Below, piece after piece: positions 32,993-40,613 of a stretch of DNA of 64,000 bases. The notes below the pieces were generated by a model. It was not told where the DNA came from, ran no database searches, and saw only the letters and a program-made list of their open reading frames with translations. Made by a program: the position numbers and the translations under genes. Source of the stretch: an uncultured Clostridia bacterium (GTDB taxonomy: Bacteria; Bacillota; Clostridia; TANB77; CAG-508); NCBI GenBank assembly GCA_934149275.1, contig CAKPEG010000002.1, positions 1 to 64,000 of the forward strand. The letters run 5' to 3'. How positions within the stretch are numbered: position 1 is the first letter of the stretch; every line of letters begins with the position of its first letter.

Positions 32993-33047
32993 TTTGTTGA
33001 AATTTGTTGAAATAATAAAATTTTTTTGTTGAAATGTCTGGTTGAAG
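32993..33047. repeat. Iteron-like repeats upstream of the chimeric rep ORF
   Basis: TTTGTTGAAAT occurs at 32993, 33003 and 33025, and a partial GGTTGAA at about 33040. Short direct repeats next to a RepA_N start are typical of replication origins. Other parts of 32925-33182 are A/T-rich without visible features. Confidence 0.5.
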
Positions 33048-33182
33048 AAAATAACCCAATTTTATAACATCTTTCTGAATTCAAAAAAATTATGCTATTC
33101 TCAAATTTTTTTGAAAAATAGCATAATTCATAACTTTTGAACTTTTATAAATTCTCTTAAATTCCCTTGAAAAAGGGTAAAA

Positions 33183-33197
33183 TATGGTCGAGGTGAC
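33183..33197. repeat. Attachment core (att), left/middle junction
   Basis: TATGGTCGAGGTGAC is identical to the 3' end of tRNA-Pro at 45211-45225 (15 of 15). Confidence 0.8.
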
Positions 33198-33275
33198 TAT
33201 TTATATCTTTTCAAAGTGCAGTAATATCAATATATTGAAACTTTGTGACTGCACTTTGACTGCATATATAAATTC

Positions 33276-34208
33276 CTATATTTTCATAAAACATTTTTCT
33301 TTTAAAAATTTCTTAATTTTTGTTTTATCTTTTCCCTCATAATAATTAATTAATAAATCTTTATATTCATCTGTTAATTCTGCTGGAATTACAATAATTC
33401 CTTTTCCCTTTGATATTAAATAATGATTTGCAAATATTATAGATGTTCTTTTATTTCCATCTATAAATATTTGTTTTTTCATAATATATAATAGAATTTC
33501 AATAGCTTTATCTATATCACTTATTTTTTTATTAAATATATCTTCTAATTCTTCTTTTATTATACTTTCTATTGGCAATTCAGGAGTCCATTTTGTTCTA
33601 CCAATACTTACTGGAACAGTTCTAATTTTTCCTGCACTATAATAAAATCCTTCTTGTACAAATTTATTTATTTCGCATAATAATGGAAAATTTGTATCTG
33701 ATAATATTATATTTTTATTTAATATAAATTCCCAAGCATGCTTTAGATTGATTATTTTTAAAACATCTTCCGAAGACATATTATTAATTTTTCCGCCTTC
33801 GATTATATTTTCTGTATCTGCGAATGTTGTTGCAACACCTTCTAAAATTGCTTGTTTATAAATAGTATCTACTAAATGCCTTTTAGCAAAATCTATATTT
33901 ATTTCTATTTGTGGAGTTAGTTCTTCGTCAATATAATTCAGTTGTCGTAATTGTTTTTCAATTTTTTTAATTTCTTTTTTTAATTCTTTTGCTTTAATAC
34001 TATTATTTAATATTAAATTATATAAATTGTTAGAATATTCACCAACATATTTCGTAAGTAATATTCCATTATCTCTGTAATGTACGTATATATATTTATT
34101 AGAATCTTTTTCTCTAATTTCAACAGATCCGTATATCAAATTATTTAATTCTTTAGTTAAAGTTTGTTTTGCTTGAAGAAGATTCATAATTTCATATTTT
34201 TCATCCAT
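33276..34208 (-). CDS. Fic/Doc-family protein with altered active site
   Basis: A 310-aa Fic-family protein. The active-site loop reads K-Q-I-F-I-D-G-N-K-R-T (Gln246 where the family has the catalytic His of H-x-F-x-D/E-G-N). The FIDGN-R part that binds nucleotide is intact. An upstream N-I-I-E-G-G resembles the inhibitory S/T-x-x-x-E-G motif. AMP transfer usually requires the His, so this copy may be inactive or have a different activity. Start at the ATG at 34208, with AAAAGGAG; the frame extends upstream without support. It is the only gene between two att cores and is preceded by an array of GTTTCAC sites. Confidence 0.8.
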   Translation of the reverse strand: MDEKYEIMNLLQAKQTLTKELNNLIYGSVEIREKDSNKYIYVHYRDNGILLTKYVGEYSNNLYNLILNNSIKAKELKKEIKKIEKQLRQLNYIDEELTPQIEINIDFAKRHLVDTIYKQAILEGVATTFADTENIIEGGKINNMSSEDVLKIINLKHAWEFILNKNIILSDTNFPLLCEINKFVQEGFYYSAGKIRTVPVSIGRTKWTPELPIESIIKEELEDIFNKKISDIDKAIEILLYIMKKQIFIDGNKRTSIIFANHYLISKGKGIIVIPAELTDEYKDLLINYYEGKDKTKIKKFLKEKCFMKI

Positions 34209-34225
34209 AAAATCACTCCTTTTAA

Positions 34226-34346
34226 AAATGTGAAACTTTTCTGACACATAATACAAATTTTGTTTCACATTTATATTATAGCATAAATTTCACGAATGTG
34301 AAACATATTTGAAGAAAAATCATAAATATTGTTTCACATTTTAGAA
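34226..34346 (-). promoter_or_regulatory. fic promoter with GTTTCAC-type operator array
   Basis: GTTTCACATT or its complement occurs at about 34226, 34262, 34286-34304 (as a TTTCACGAATGTGAAA palindrome) and 34335. On the minus strand a TATAAT (about 34275-34280) lies between the sites. The arrangement suggests a repressor that covers the promoter, possibly autoregulation. A single GTTTCACATTTT is kept in the scar at 28300. Confidence 0.65.
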
Positions 34347-34399
34347 TTTTTATTCATATTTTGTGATGTAATTATTGTAGATATGTATAAAATAAAAAA

Positions 34400-34428
34400 A
34401 AGAAACTACCCATTTTGAGTAGTTTCTT
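34400..34428. terminator. Hairpin at the end of the Fic unit
   Basis: AAGAAACTAC (34400-34409) pairs with GTAGTTTCTT (34419-34428). It lies directly beside the att core and is also present in the scar at 28368-28396. Confidence 0.6.
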
Positions 34429-34435
34429 ACAGTTA

Positions 34436-34447
34436 ATGGTCGAGGTG
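34436..34447. repeat. Attachment core (att), left end of the IME
   Basis: ATGGTCGAGGTG matches 12 bp of the tRNA-Pro 3' end, then diverges (GGTAGC). A short complementary CTACCTC follows, giving a small hairpin at 34442-34467. The A/T-rich stretch to 34580 holds no gene. Confidence 0.75.
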
Positions 34448-34580
34448 GTAGCTTTTTTAAACTACCTCAAACATTTTATTTATCAATGTTTTATGATACT
34501 TTTGGTATTTTAAAACATTTTTTTAAAACTCTTATTTTAGTATTAATCTAAAATTCATATATTTAATTTTAAATGTTCTT

Positions 34581-35888
34581 TTATGCTCTTTCTCTCTTTA
34601 AATAATCTATTACTTTTTGAGTTTCTTTTTGTTTATAATAATTGTAAATATCGCCATAAGTATTTATTGTAGTTTCAATATTGGCATGTCCCATTAATTT
34701 TTGCAATACTGGCAAGTCCACTCCTGCCTCAATACATCGAGTTGCAAAAGTATGTCTTAACATATGGGTATTTACTGGTTTTGTTATTCCTGCATTTTTG
34801 CATATTCGCTTAAATGCTGAATTTATTGTATTATCTACATATAATTTTTTATTTGCTTGGCAAAATAGAACTTTATTTTTGTTTTCTATTTTGTTATTTA
34901 ATGAATCTATTATAATATCTTCTGTAAGTTCATTTATTTCTATATTTCTTTTCCCACTTTTAGTTTTAGTTGGACCAATAATAGTATTTTTATTTCTATC
35001 TTTTGTCAAAGTTTTTGTAACTTTAATCATTTTATTATCTAAATCAATATCTTCATTGTAATTCAATGCTAGTACTTCGCCGATTCTCATCCCTGTATAT
35101 AAACACAAAAGAATAATGTTTTTATAATTTGATGAATGACTTTCTAAATAGTCTTCTAATTGGTTTTGTTCTGTTATTGTTAAAGCAACTACATCTTTAT
35201 CTTCTTTTAAACTTTTTGGTTTTTCAATACGATCAATGCCTTCAAATAAATTTTTTACTAAATATAATTTATAATTTGCATATTCATAAACATATTTAAG
35301 CATTCTATAATCTTTTTTTATAGTGGAATTTGACTTTACTCTTTCTTCCTGTAAAAAGTCTTCAATTTGTTTTTTAGTTACTTTTTCTATTGGAATATTA
35401 GCAAATTTATGCTTTTTAATTCTTTCTAATGTTGACATATTAGTATTGTAAGCATTTGCTTTCGTTTTTCCCATTCTATATTTTGAATCTTCAATTTCTT
35501 TTGCTAAAATTGCTATTGTTTTTTCTGTTCTTTTCAATTCAATAGAACAACCAGACCTTTTCATTTCTAATTTGTATTTATACATTTTATCTAATGCTTC
35601 TTCTTGTGTTTTAGCAGTAAATGTCTTTCTAATTACTTCTCCTGTTTCTATATCTTTTCCTATTGTTAAAGTTGCTTTATGTTGTTCATTAATATAGAAC
35701 TTATCACATTTATCAGCATTTTTACATTTTCTACATTTATCACAATTATTCATTGATTTTTTATTTTTTCTATTTTGACAAACAGATCTATCTTTGCATT
35801 TCTTACATATAGGACACATAGATAATTCAGAGTTCTTTTTTTCTGTTTTTATTATATATGTTCCGACTGTATAACCTTTATTACTCAT
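34581..35888 (-). CDS. int: Tyrosine recombinase (integrase) with duplicated Cys motif
   Basis: A 435-aa integrase that would recombine the tRNA-Pro attachment sites. The catalytic region shows L-Y-T-G-M-R-I-G-E, H-M-L-R-H-T-F-A-T-R and G-H-A-N-I-E-T-T-I-N-T-Y. The N-terminus holds two copies of C-x2-C-x2-C-x5-C (Cys25/28/31/37 and Cys49/52/55/61), likely metal-binding, followed by the arm-type DNA-binding region (TLTIGKDIETGE) and a SAM-like core-binding domain. SD GGAGGAAAT. It sits at the end of the element next to its att site, as expected for an integrase. Confidence 0.95.
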   Translation of the reverse strand: MSNKGYTVGTYIIKTEKKNSELSMCPICKKCKDRSVCQNRKNKKSMNNCDKCRKCKNADKCDKFYINEQHKATLTIGKDIETGEVIRKTFTAKTQEEALDKMYKYKLEMKRSGCSIELKRTEKTIAILAKEIEDSKYRMGKTKANAYNTNMSTLERIKKHKFANIPIEKVTKKQIEDFLQEERVKSNSTIKKDYRMLKYVYEYANYKLYLVKNLFEGIDRIEKPKSLKEDKDVVALTITEQNQLEDYLESHSSNYKNIILLCLYTGMRIGEVLALNYNEDIDLDNKMIKVTKTLTKDRNKNTIIGPTKTKSGKRNIEINELTEDIIIDSLNNKIENKNKVLFCQANKKLYVDNTINSAFKRICKNAGITKPVNTHMLRHTFATRCIEAGVDLPVLQKLMGHANIETTINTYGDIYNYYKQKETQKVIDYLKRERA

Positions 35889-35917
35889 AATATTTCCTCC
35901 ATTTCTTAAATTTTTTG

Positions 35918-35993
35918 AGGAAATACCTTGCTCAATTTTTAAATTGGTAGTATAATGATTTTACAATATATCAAACAGGGTATTTCCTGTTTA
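35918..35993. repeat. Inverted repeats between int and xis
   Basis: AGGAAATACC (35918-35927) is repeated inverted at 35979-35988, and AAACAGG/CCTGTTT forms a second small hairpin near 35974-35993. This could be a terminator or a regulatory site for int. Confidence 0.4.
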
Positions 35994-36033
35994 CTAGAAG
36001 ATTTAATGTGCTAGATTAAGTCTTCTTTCTTTT

Positions 36034-36231
36034 TTATTCTACCATAATTCTTTTATGGCTTAAAAATTCATTTAAACAATCCGCTTTTATCCAAAACTTT
36101 CTGCCTATTTTTATACTTGGAAAATCTTCTTGATGAAATAATTGCAAACACTTTTGTTTTCCAATATGCAATAATTTGCATACATCATCTGTTGAGTATA
36201 GTTTAATGTCGATTTCTTCTAATTTCTGCAT
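36034..36231 (-). CDS. xis: Excisionase-like small DNA-binding protein
   Basis: A 65-aa winged-helix/MerR-like HTH_17 protein: Y-S-T-D-D-V-C-K-L-L-H-I-G, then F-P-S-I-K-I-G-R-K-F-W-I. This is the usual form of element excisionases that bend DNA for the integrase. Start at the ATG at 36231 with AAGGAGG; the longer frame from 36255 runs across that site. It is upstream of int on the same strand, 145 bp away. Confidence 0.88.
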   Translation of the reverse strand: MQKLEEIDIKLYSTDDVCKLLHIGKQKCLQLFHQEDFPSIKIGRKFWIKADCLNEFLSHKRIMVE

Positions 36232-36408
36232 ATTTTTACCTCCTTTCCTTGACAATACCTACTTAATATAGTATAACTATATTGTGAGAGATTTGTCAAA
36301 ACTATTTAAAATTGTAAATTGATTATATAATCATATTTTATATTTGTCAACATATTTATAAAAACATTTTGAAATATTTCACATTTTATTTTTAGGGGGA
36401 TTAAAAAG

Positions 36409-37512
36409 ATGCGAAAATTACCTCAATATTCTTTTAATGAAGGATTTTATATATGGTTTGATATAAACTCTAAGGAGGAGTATTATTCAACACCATTATA
36501 TATGTATAAAACCGATTTTAATGATGATTTATCTAATTATAAAAGAGTAATTATACAAGAAAAAGACTTTTATAAAAAAAAGCCATGCAAAAAAAATTCT
36601 GCTCCAAAACATCCTGCAACTATTCTTTATCCTTTTGCTGAGCAATTTGGAAGACTTTTGATAAATTTATTAAATGCAGATTTTTCAAACTTTGATAAAG
36701 CATATAATACATTTTTCTATTTGTATGGATTTGAATTATTAAGAGAATATGTACCAGATAAGGAATTAATATATACATATAAGTCTGAAGAAGAATTAAC
36801 AAAAATAATGAAAAGAGTATATGAAGATAGTTATGGATATTTATCAGATATGCAATATAATTTTAGAAAGTGTGTAGATTTTGTATATAATTTAAATGGA
36901 AATGAAGAACTAAAAAATAGCAAACCAAGTTCAAAGTTTATTGCATCTTTAGTAGCACATCATAATGATGTATATTCATATTCAAGTGATATAGAAGTTA
37001 TTTTGGATACATATTCAGATAAATATTTAAAATATGGTAATCAACCATTAAATAAACTAACAGAAGAACTGGATCAAGACGATTCTTTTATACCAATGAC
37101 TAATGTTTATACAAGTGAAAAATTAAGTAATATTGTTTTTGTTGTATTAGAACAATTTGTAAAAAATTCTAGTTTACCAATAAAACAATGTCAGTATTGC
37201 AATAGATATTTTATTCCCAAAATTAGACAGGATGAAATATATTGTGATTTGCCAAATGAAGATGGAAAGAGTTGTAGAGAAAAAGGTGCAAAACAAACAT
37301 ATAAACAAAATTTAGAAAAGATTCCTGCTTTACTTGAATATAGAAAGGCATATCAAAAAAAGTTTATGGAAGTTGCTAGAAGTGATAATAATAAGCAATT
37401 AAAAAAGGATTTTGATAGTTGGAAAAAAATTGCACAAGGTAAGATAAAGGATTATAAACAAGGTAAAGTTACAGAAGATGAGTTGTATAAGTGGATGATA
37501 GAAAATAAATAA
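36409..37512 (+). CDS. DUF6076-like zinc-finger protein (element cargo)
   Basis: A 367-aa protein. The C-terminal part has a C-Q-Y-C..I-Y-C..S-C-R-E-K-G-A pattern of a treble-clef-like zinc finger followed by a basic helix, as in DUF6076 proteins of Clostridia islands (family name from memory). The N-terminal 230 residues are not recognised. SD AGGGGGA. A GTTTCAC-like sequence (ATTTCACATTTT) lies about 30 bp upstream. It starts a plus-strand block with two further genes, 15 and 44 bp apart. A nucleic-acid-binding role is likely; defence is a guess from context. Confidence 0.65.
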   Translation: MRKLPQYSFNEGFYIWFDINSKEEYYSTPLYMYKTDFNDDLSNYKRVIIQEKDFYKKKPCKKNSAPKHPATILYPFAEQFGRLLINLLNADFSNFDKAYNTFFYLYGFELLREYVPDKELIYTYKSEEELTKIMKRVYEDSYGYLSDMQYNFRKCVDFVYNLNGNEELKNSKPSSKFIASLVAHHNDVYSYSSDIEVILDTYSDKYLKYGNQPLNKLTEELDQDDSFIPMTNVYTSEKLSNIVFVVLEQFVKNSSLPIKQCQYCNRYFIPKIRQDEIYCDLPNEDGKSCREKGAKQTYKQNLEKIPALLEYRKAYQKKFMEVARSDNNKQLKKDFDSWKKIAQGKIKDYKQGKVTEDELYKWMIENK

Positions 37513-37527
37513 AGGGGATATGATATA

Positions 37528-38190
37528 ATGAAAAAAAATAGACTAAAAAAATATTTAGATTCAATATTAAATAATATAAAAAATATGTTTTCGTTTTATT
37601 ATATTTGGGTAACAATATTTTTAATAATTATAGCAGTAATAGCTTTAAAAATATCTATTTATTACAATGCAATAAACAATGAGTTTTATGCTTCTATGTA
37701 TTCTAATATTTTTTCTGGAATAATAGTAGGTTTGGTAGTATTTTTTGTAACTGGTTTTAAAAATCTTCAAAAATATGATTTAGAAACAAAAATCAGTAAA
37801 ATGGAAAGAATACATAAAGAAATAATAGAATATAGAGCTATGTATAGAAAATTGTTAGTTAATAAAAATATAGAAGATTATAAGGATATGGCATATGATT
37901 TGATTTGCAAGGCTCAATTTATAAATACCGAAATTTATTCTACAAGTAATACTAAATCTAAAAATTTTTTCCTAAAAGAGTTTTCATTTAATGCTGTAGA
38001 GAAATCAAATGAATGCAGTAATATAAGAGAAATTATATTGTACGATATTGATACTGATAATTATAGAAAAAACGTAAATAAACATTTAGGAGATTATGAA
38101 AATGATTTACTTTTATTAAATAATAAGATATTAATAAAAATGAGAGATTATAATTCAAAAATAAGAACTATAGATACATCAATATTATAA
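37528..38190 (+). CDS. Two-TM membrane protein with cytoplasmic helical domain
   Basis: A 220-aa protein with membrane segments at about 21-42 and 51-74, and a C-terminal soluble region of about 145 residues rich in charged helices. No family recognised. SD AAGGGGAT. It lies between the DUF6076-like and the DUF3800 genes, all on the same strand and close, so they could act together. The architecture, a TM hairpin plus soluble domain, is common among abortive-infection effectors, but nothing specific is visible. Confidence 0.6.
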   Translation: MKKNRLKKYLDSILNNIKNMFSFYYIWVTIFLIIIAVIALKISIYYNAINNEFYASMYSNIFSGIIVGLVVFFVTGFKNLQKYDLETKISKMERIHKEIIEYRAMYRKLLVNKNIEDYKDMAYDLICKAQFINTEIYSTSNTKSKNFFLKEFSFNAVEKSNECSNIREIILYDIDTDNYRKNVNKHLGDYENDLLLLNNKILIKMRDYNSKIRTIDTSIL

Positions 38191-38234
38191 GACATATTAA
38201 TATTTTGGGACTTTAAATTTATACAAAAAAGTAG

Positions 38235-38915
38235 GTGATTAAGATAAAACGAAGACTTAACATATTTATAGATGAAAGTGGAGATTTTGGATTTGTAGAT
38301 GGAAGTTCAGAATTATATGGAGTTTCTTTTACTATACATGAAAGTGATGATTCTATTTCAAATGACTTAGAATATTTAAATAATAGACTTAAAAAAGCAA
38401 AATATGATGGGATGATACATCTAGCAGATTTAGTAGCTAAAAGAGGAGATTATACCCACTTTAATTTAGAACAAAGAAAAAATATTTTTTGGTCTATATT
38501 TTACTTTTCAAAAAGAGTAAAAGTAAAAATACATACAGTTATAATTGACAAGAGGTTTAAAAACAATAGAACTCAATTAAATAGAGAATTAGCATTAGAA
38601 ATAAGCAAGTTTTTTAACTCTATAAGCGAATATATGAATGAGTTTGAAAAAGTAGTTGTTTATTATGACAATGGACAAGAAGCATTAGGTGCTATTATAG
38701 ATACTTTATTAATTACCAAAAATAATGTAGAACATAGAATTGAATTTGATCATAAGGAGAAAAGACTATTTCAAGTTTCTGATATGCTAACATTTGTAGA
38801 TAAAATTGTATATAAGCATAATCATAATATGCCCCTAACAAAAGCAGAAAAATATTTCTTTAGTGTAAAAGATATTTTAGGAATTATAAGACAATTAAAA
38901 AGCAAAAGATTATAA
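38235..38915 (+). CDS. DUF3800 protein (putative RNase H-fold nuclease)
   Basis: A 226-aa protein. The N-terminal I-F-I-D-E-S-G-D-F-G-F and the late L-F-Q-V-S-D-M-L-T-F-V-D are the two acidic signature blocks of DUF3800, thought to form a metal-binding RNase H-like site. The start is odd: the only common start codon is GTG at 38235, which lies inside the AGGTGAT ribosome site. An ATA at 38244 stands exactly where an ATG would be expected. Followed by a good terminator. The family is often found near mobile-element and defence genes. Confidence 0.8.
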   Translation: MIKIKRRLNIFIDESGDFGFVDGSSELYGVSFTIHESDDSISNDLEYLNNRLKKAKYDGMIHLADLVAKRGDYTHFNLEQRKNIFWSIFYFSKRVKVKIHTVIIDKRFKNNRTQLNRELALEISKFFNSISEYMNEFEKVVVYYDNGQEALGAIIDTLLITKNNVEHRIEFDHKEKRLFQVSDMLTFVDKIVYKHNHNMPLTKAEKYFFSVKDILGIIRQLKSKRL

Positions 38916-38916
38916 T

Positions 38917-38945
38917 AAAAAGCCATTCGTTTGAATGGCTTTTTG
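38917..38945 (+). terminator. Rho-independent terminator
   Basis: AAAAAGCCATTC-type arm at 38917-38928 pairs with GAATGGCTTTTT at 38933-38944. Confidence 0.88.
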
Positions 38946-39143
38946 CGACGCTCAGCGTCTACGCGGGTTTGGTCCTTGTGAGACCAAAGTAAATAATATC
39001 TATCTACAATATATATTATTCTTTAAGTTATTAAAATTATACTACAAATTGTATTAATTGTAAATATTTTTGTAATATTTTTCAATCTTTTTTAGAGATA
39101 ACATATAAAAATAAGTAAAAGCAAGACCTGATTTACATAAAAA
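38946..39143. other. Intergenic stretch with two small hairpins
   Basis: GACGCT/AGCGTC (about 38947-38959) and TTTGGTC/GACCAAA (about 38968-38988) can fold. The remaining DNA to 39143 is A/T-rich with no gene or signal that I can name. Confidence 0.4.
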
Positions 39144-39172
39144 TTGACTTTTCCCATATTTTATGATAAAAT
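39144..39172 (+). promoter_or_regulatory. Sigma-A promoter
   Basis: TTGACT (39144-39149), 17-bp spacer, TAAAAT (39167-39172). It implies a leader of about 95 nt before 39271. Confidence 0.75.
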
Positions 39173-39270
39173 ATAAATGTTAACGTAAACTTAGAATAAG
39201 CACTTGGAGAAAGGCAAGTGTAATATTGTAACCTTAAAAAACATGAATATAAAAAGAAGGAGAAAGCATT

Positions 39271-39933
39271 ATGATGGAGACTACAATTATGACAGAAGGA
39301 ACAATGGACAAGGCAGTTTATTTGAAAATTGCGAATGAAGATGTACAATTTATAGGATTTGTAAAATCTAATATCTCAATGACACAAGAAATGGAGGAGG
39401 TTGCAAATAAGATTCTTTCTACATTATACGACGTATGGACACAAAAATACGACCGTATTAATTGGATTACTCATAATTCAGAATTTAGATATGAATCATT
39501 GAAGAAACCGTTATTGGTTGCTTGGAATGCTGAAAAATCTAAATTAATTGATACCAAAAAAGCTTGTATGTCGATTACAGCGATATGCAATTTTCCTAAG
39601 AAGAAAAAGGCTTTTTGGGTAAATACAGGAAGTGATATGGTCTATGCAAGTAAAAGAGGAGGAAAAGTTTTAGAAGCATTATGCACACAGACCAAAAAAC
39701 TTAAAACCTTTAAAGAACAAAGTGTTTTTACAATGGATAGTGATTATTTTTTCAAAGCAGAAGGATCTGTAATTAAAAATTATAAGACACTTTGCATTGT
39801 TTCTGAAGAAGCAATAAAATACTTTGAAGAAAACATAAAGGAGGGAATCAAAGTTACACAGGAAAGATTAGAAGGCTTTTCTTTTGGAAAACAGAATCCA
39901 ATTATTATTGGACAAATAAGTGCTAACAATTAG
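39271..39933 (+). CDS. Hypothetical protein, first gene of a cargo pair
   Basis: A 220-aa soluble protein without signal or membrane segment. Near the middle is K-K-K-K-A-F-W-V-N-T-G-S-D-M-V-Y; otherwise no known motif. SD AAGGAG. Codon use is less A-rich than that of the flanking element genes, which suggests a separate origin. The transglutaminase-like gene follows 75 bp later with no promoter or terminator that I can see between them, so they are probably co-transcribed. Function unknown. Confidence 0.6.
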   Translation: MMETTIMTEGTMDKAVYLKIANEDVQFIGFVKSNISMTQEMEEVANKILSTLYDVWTQKYDRINWITHNSEFRYESLKKPLLVAWNAEKSKLIDTKKACMSITAICNFPKKKKAFWVNTGSDMVYASKRGGKVLEALCTQTKKLKTFKEQSVFTMDSDYFFKAEGSVIKNYKTLCIVSEEAIKYFEENIKEGIKVTQERLEGFSFGKQNPIIIGQISANN

Positions 39934-40008
39934 AAAGGAGAAGAAAGCTTTATTCAGTTAGCAGTAACAAAACATCAACTATAAATTAACAAAGGGAGGA
40001 TATATCTT

Positions 40009-40482
40009 ATGAAAGATATTAGAAAGCAGTATGAAAAGGTAGTAGTTGGTAACAGATATGATTTATCCAAGGCAGGAGAACATACAATGAGCATCATATA
40101 CTCAGGTATCAAGGCAAACAAAATGCCAGAAACTGAGAGAATGTATGTTGAAGCCAATCATGTTGGATGTTGTTTGCATTATAGTATGTATCTTGTTTCT
40201 TTATTACACGAAGCAGGAATTAAATGCTATTTTACAATAACACCTGAAGAAGATGGTGGAAATCATTGTAGTGTGCTTTACTTTGATGAGAAAGGAGATA
40301 AACTTATTGCTGATCCAGTTATGGATATAAAAGCAGGAACTGTTGACAAACATATGTGTATTCCATATGACGAATTTGTAGAAAATGCAATTCGACATGA
40401 GATTTCACATTATGATGTTTTTGGAATTAATGGAGAGGAGGCTTTTTTCAATGAATTCTTGTCTAATTGTAAACTGCAATAA
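40009..40482 (+). CDS. Small transglutaminase-like cysteine-fold protein
   Basis: A 157-aa single-domain protein. H-V-G-C-C-L-H-Y-S-M-Y-L (Cys54/55), G-G-N-H-C-S-V-L-Y-F-D (His86) and L-I-A-D-P-V-M-D (Asp102) give the Cys-His-Asp order of transglutaminase/arylamine-acetyltransferase-like folds. SD AAAGGGAGG. The spacing is compact and no signal peptide is present, so it should act in the cytoplasm. Partnered with the 220-aa gene upstream. Its substrate is unknown. Confidence 0.7.
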   Translation: MKDIRKQYEKVVVGNRYDLSKAGEHTMSIIYSGIKANKMPETERMYVEANHVGCCLHYSMYLVSLLHEAGIKCYFTITPEEDGGNHCSVLYFDEKGDKLIADPVMDIKAGTVDKHMCIPYDEFVENAIRHEISHYDVFGINGEEAFFNEFLSNCKLQ

Positions 40483-40540
40483 TTTGCAGTTAGTTAATAA
40501 AAAGTATCTTACGGGAGGTGAGGTACTTTTTTTTTTTACA
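40472..40540 (+). terminator. Double hairpin terminator
   Basis: AACTGCAA/TTGCAGTT (40472-40491) overlaps the gene end. A second stem, AAAAGTATC with GGTACTTTT, runs into ten T residues at about 40526-40536. Confidence 0.8.
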
Positions 40541-40613
40541 ATTTTATTGATTTTTTATTTTTATAATGATAGTATATTGTTAGATTATTATATTTTATGT
40601 ACGAAGGAAAAAT

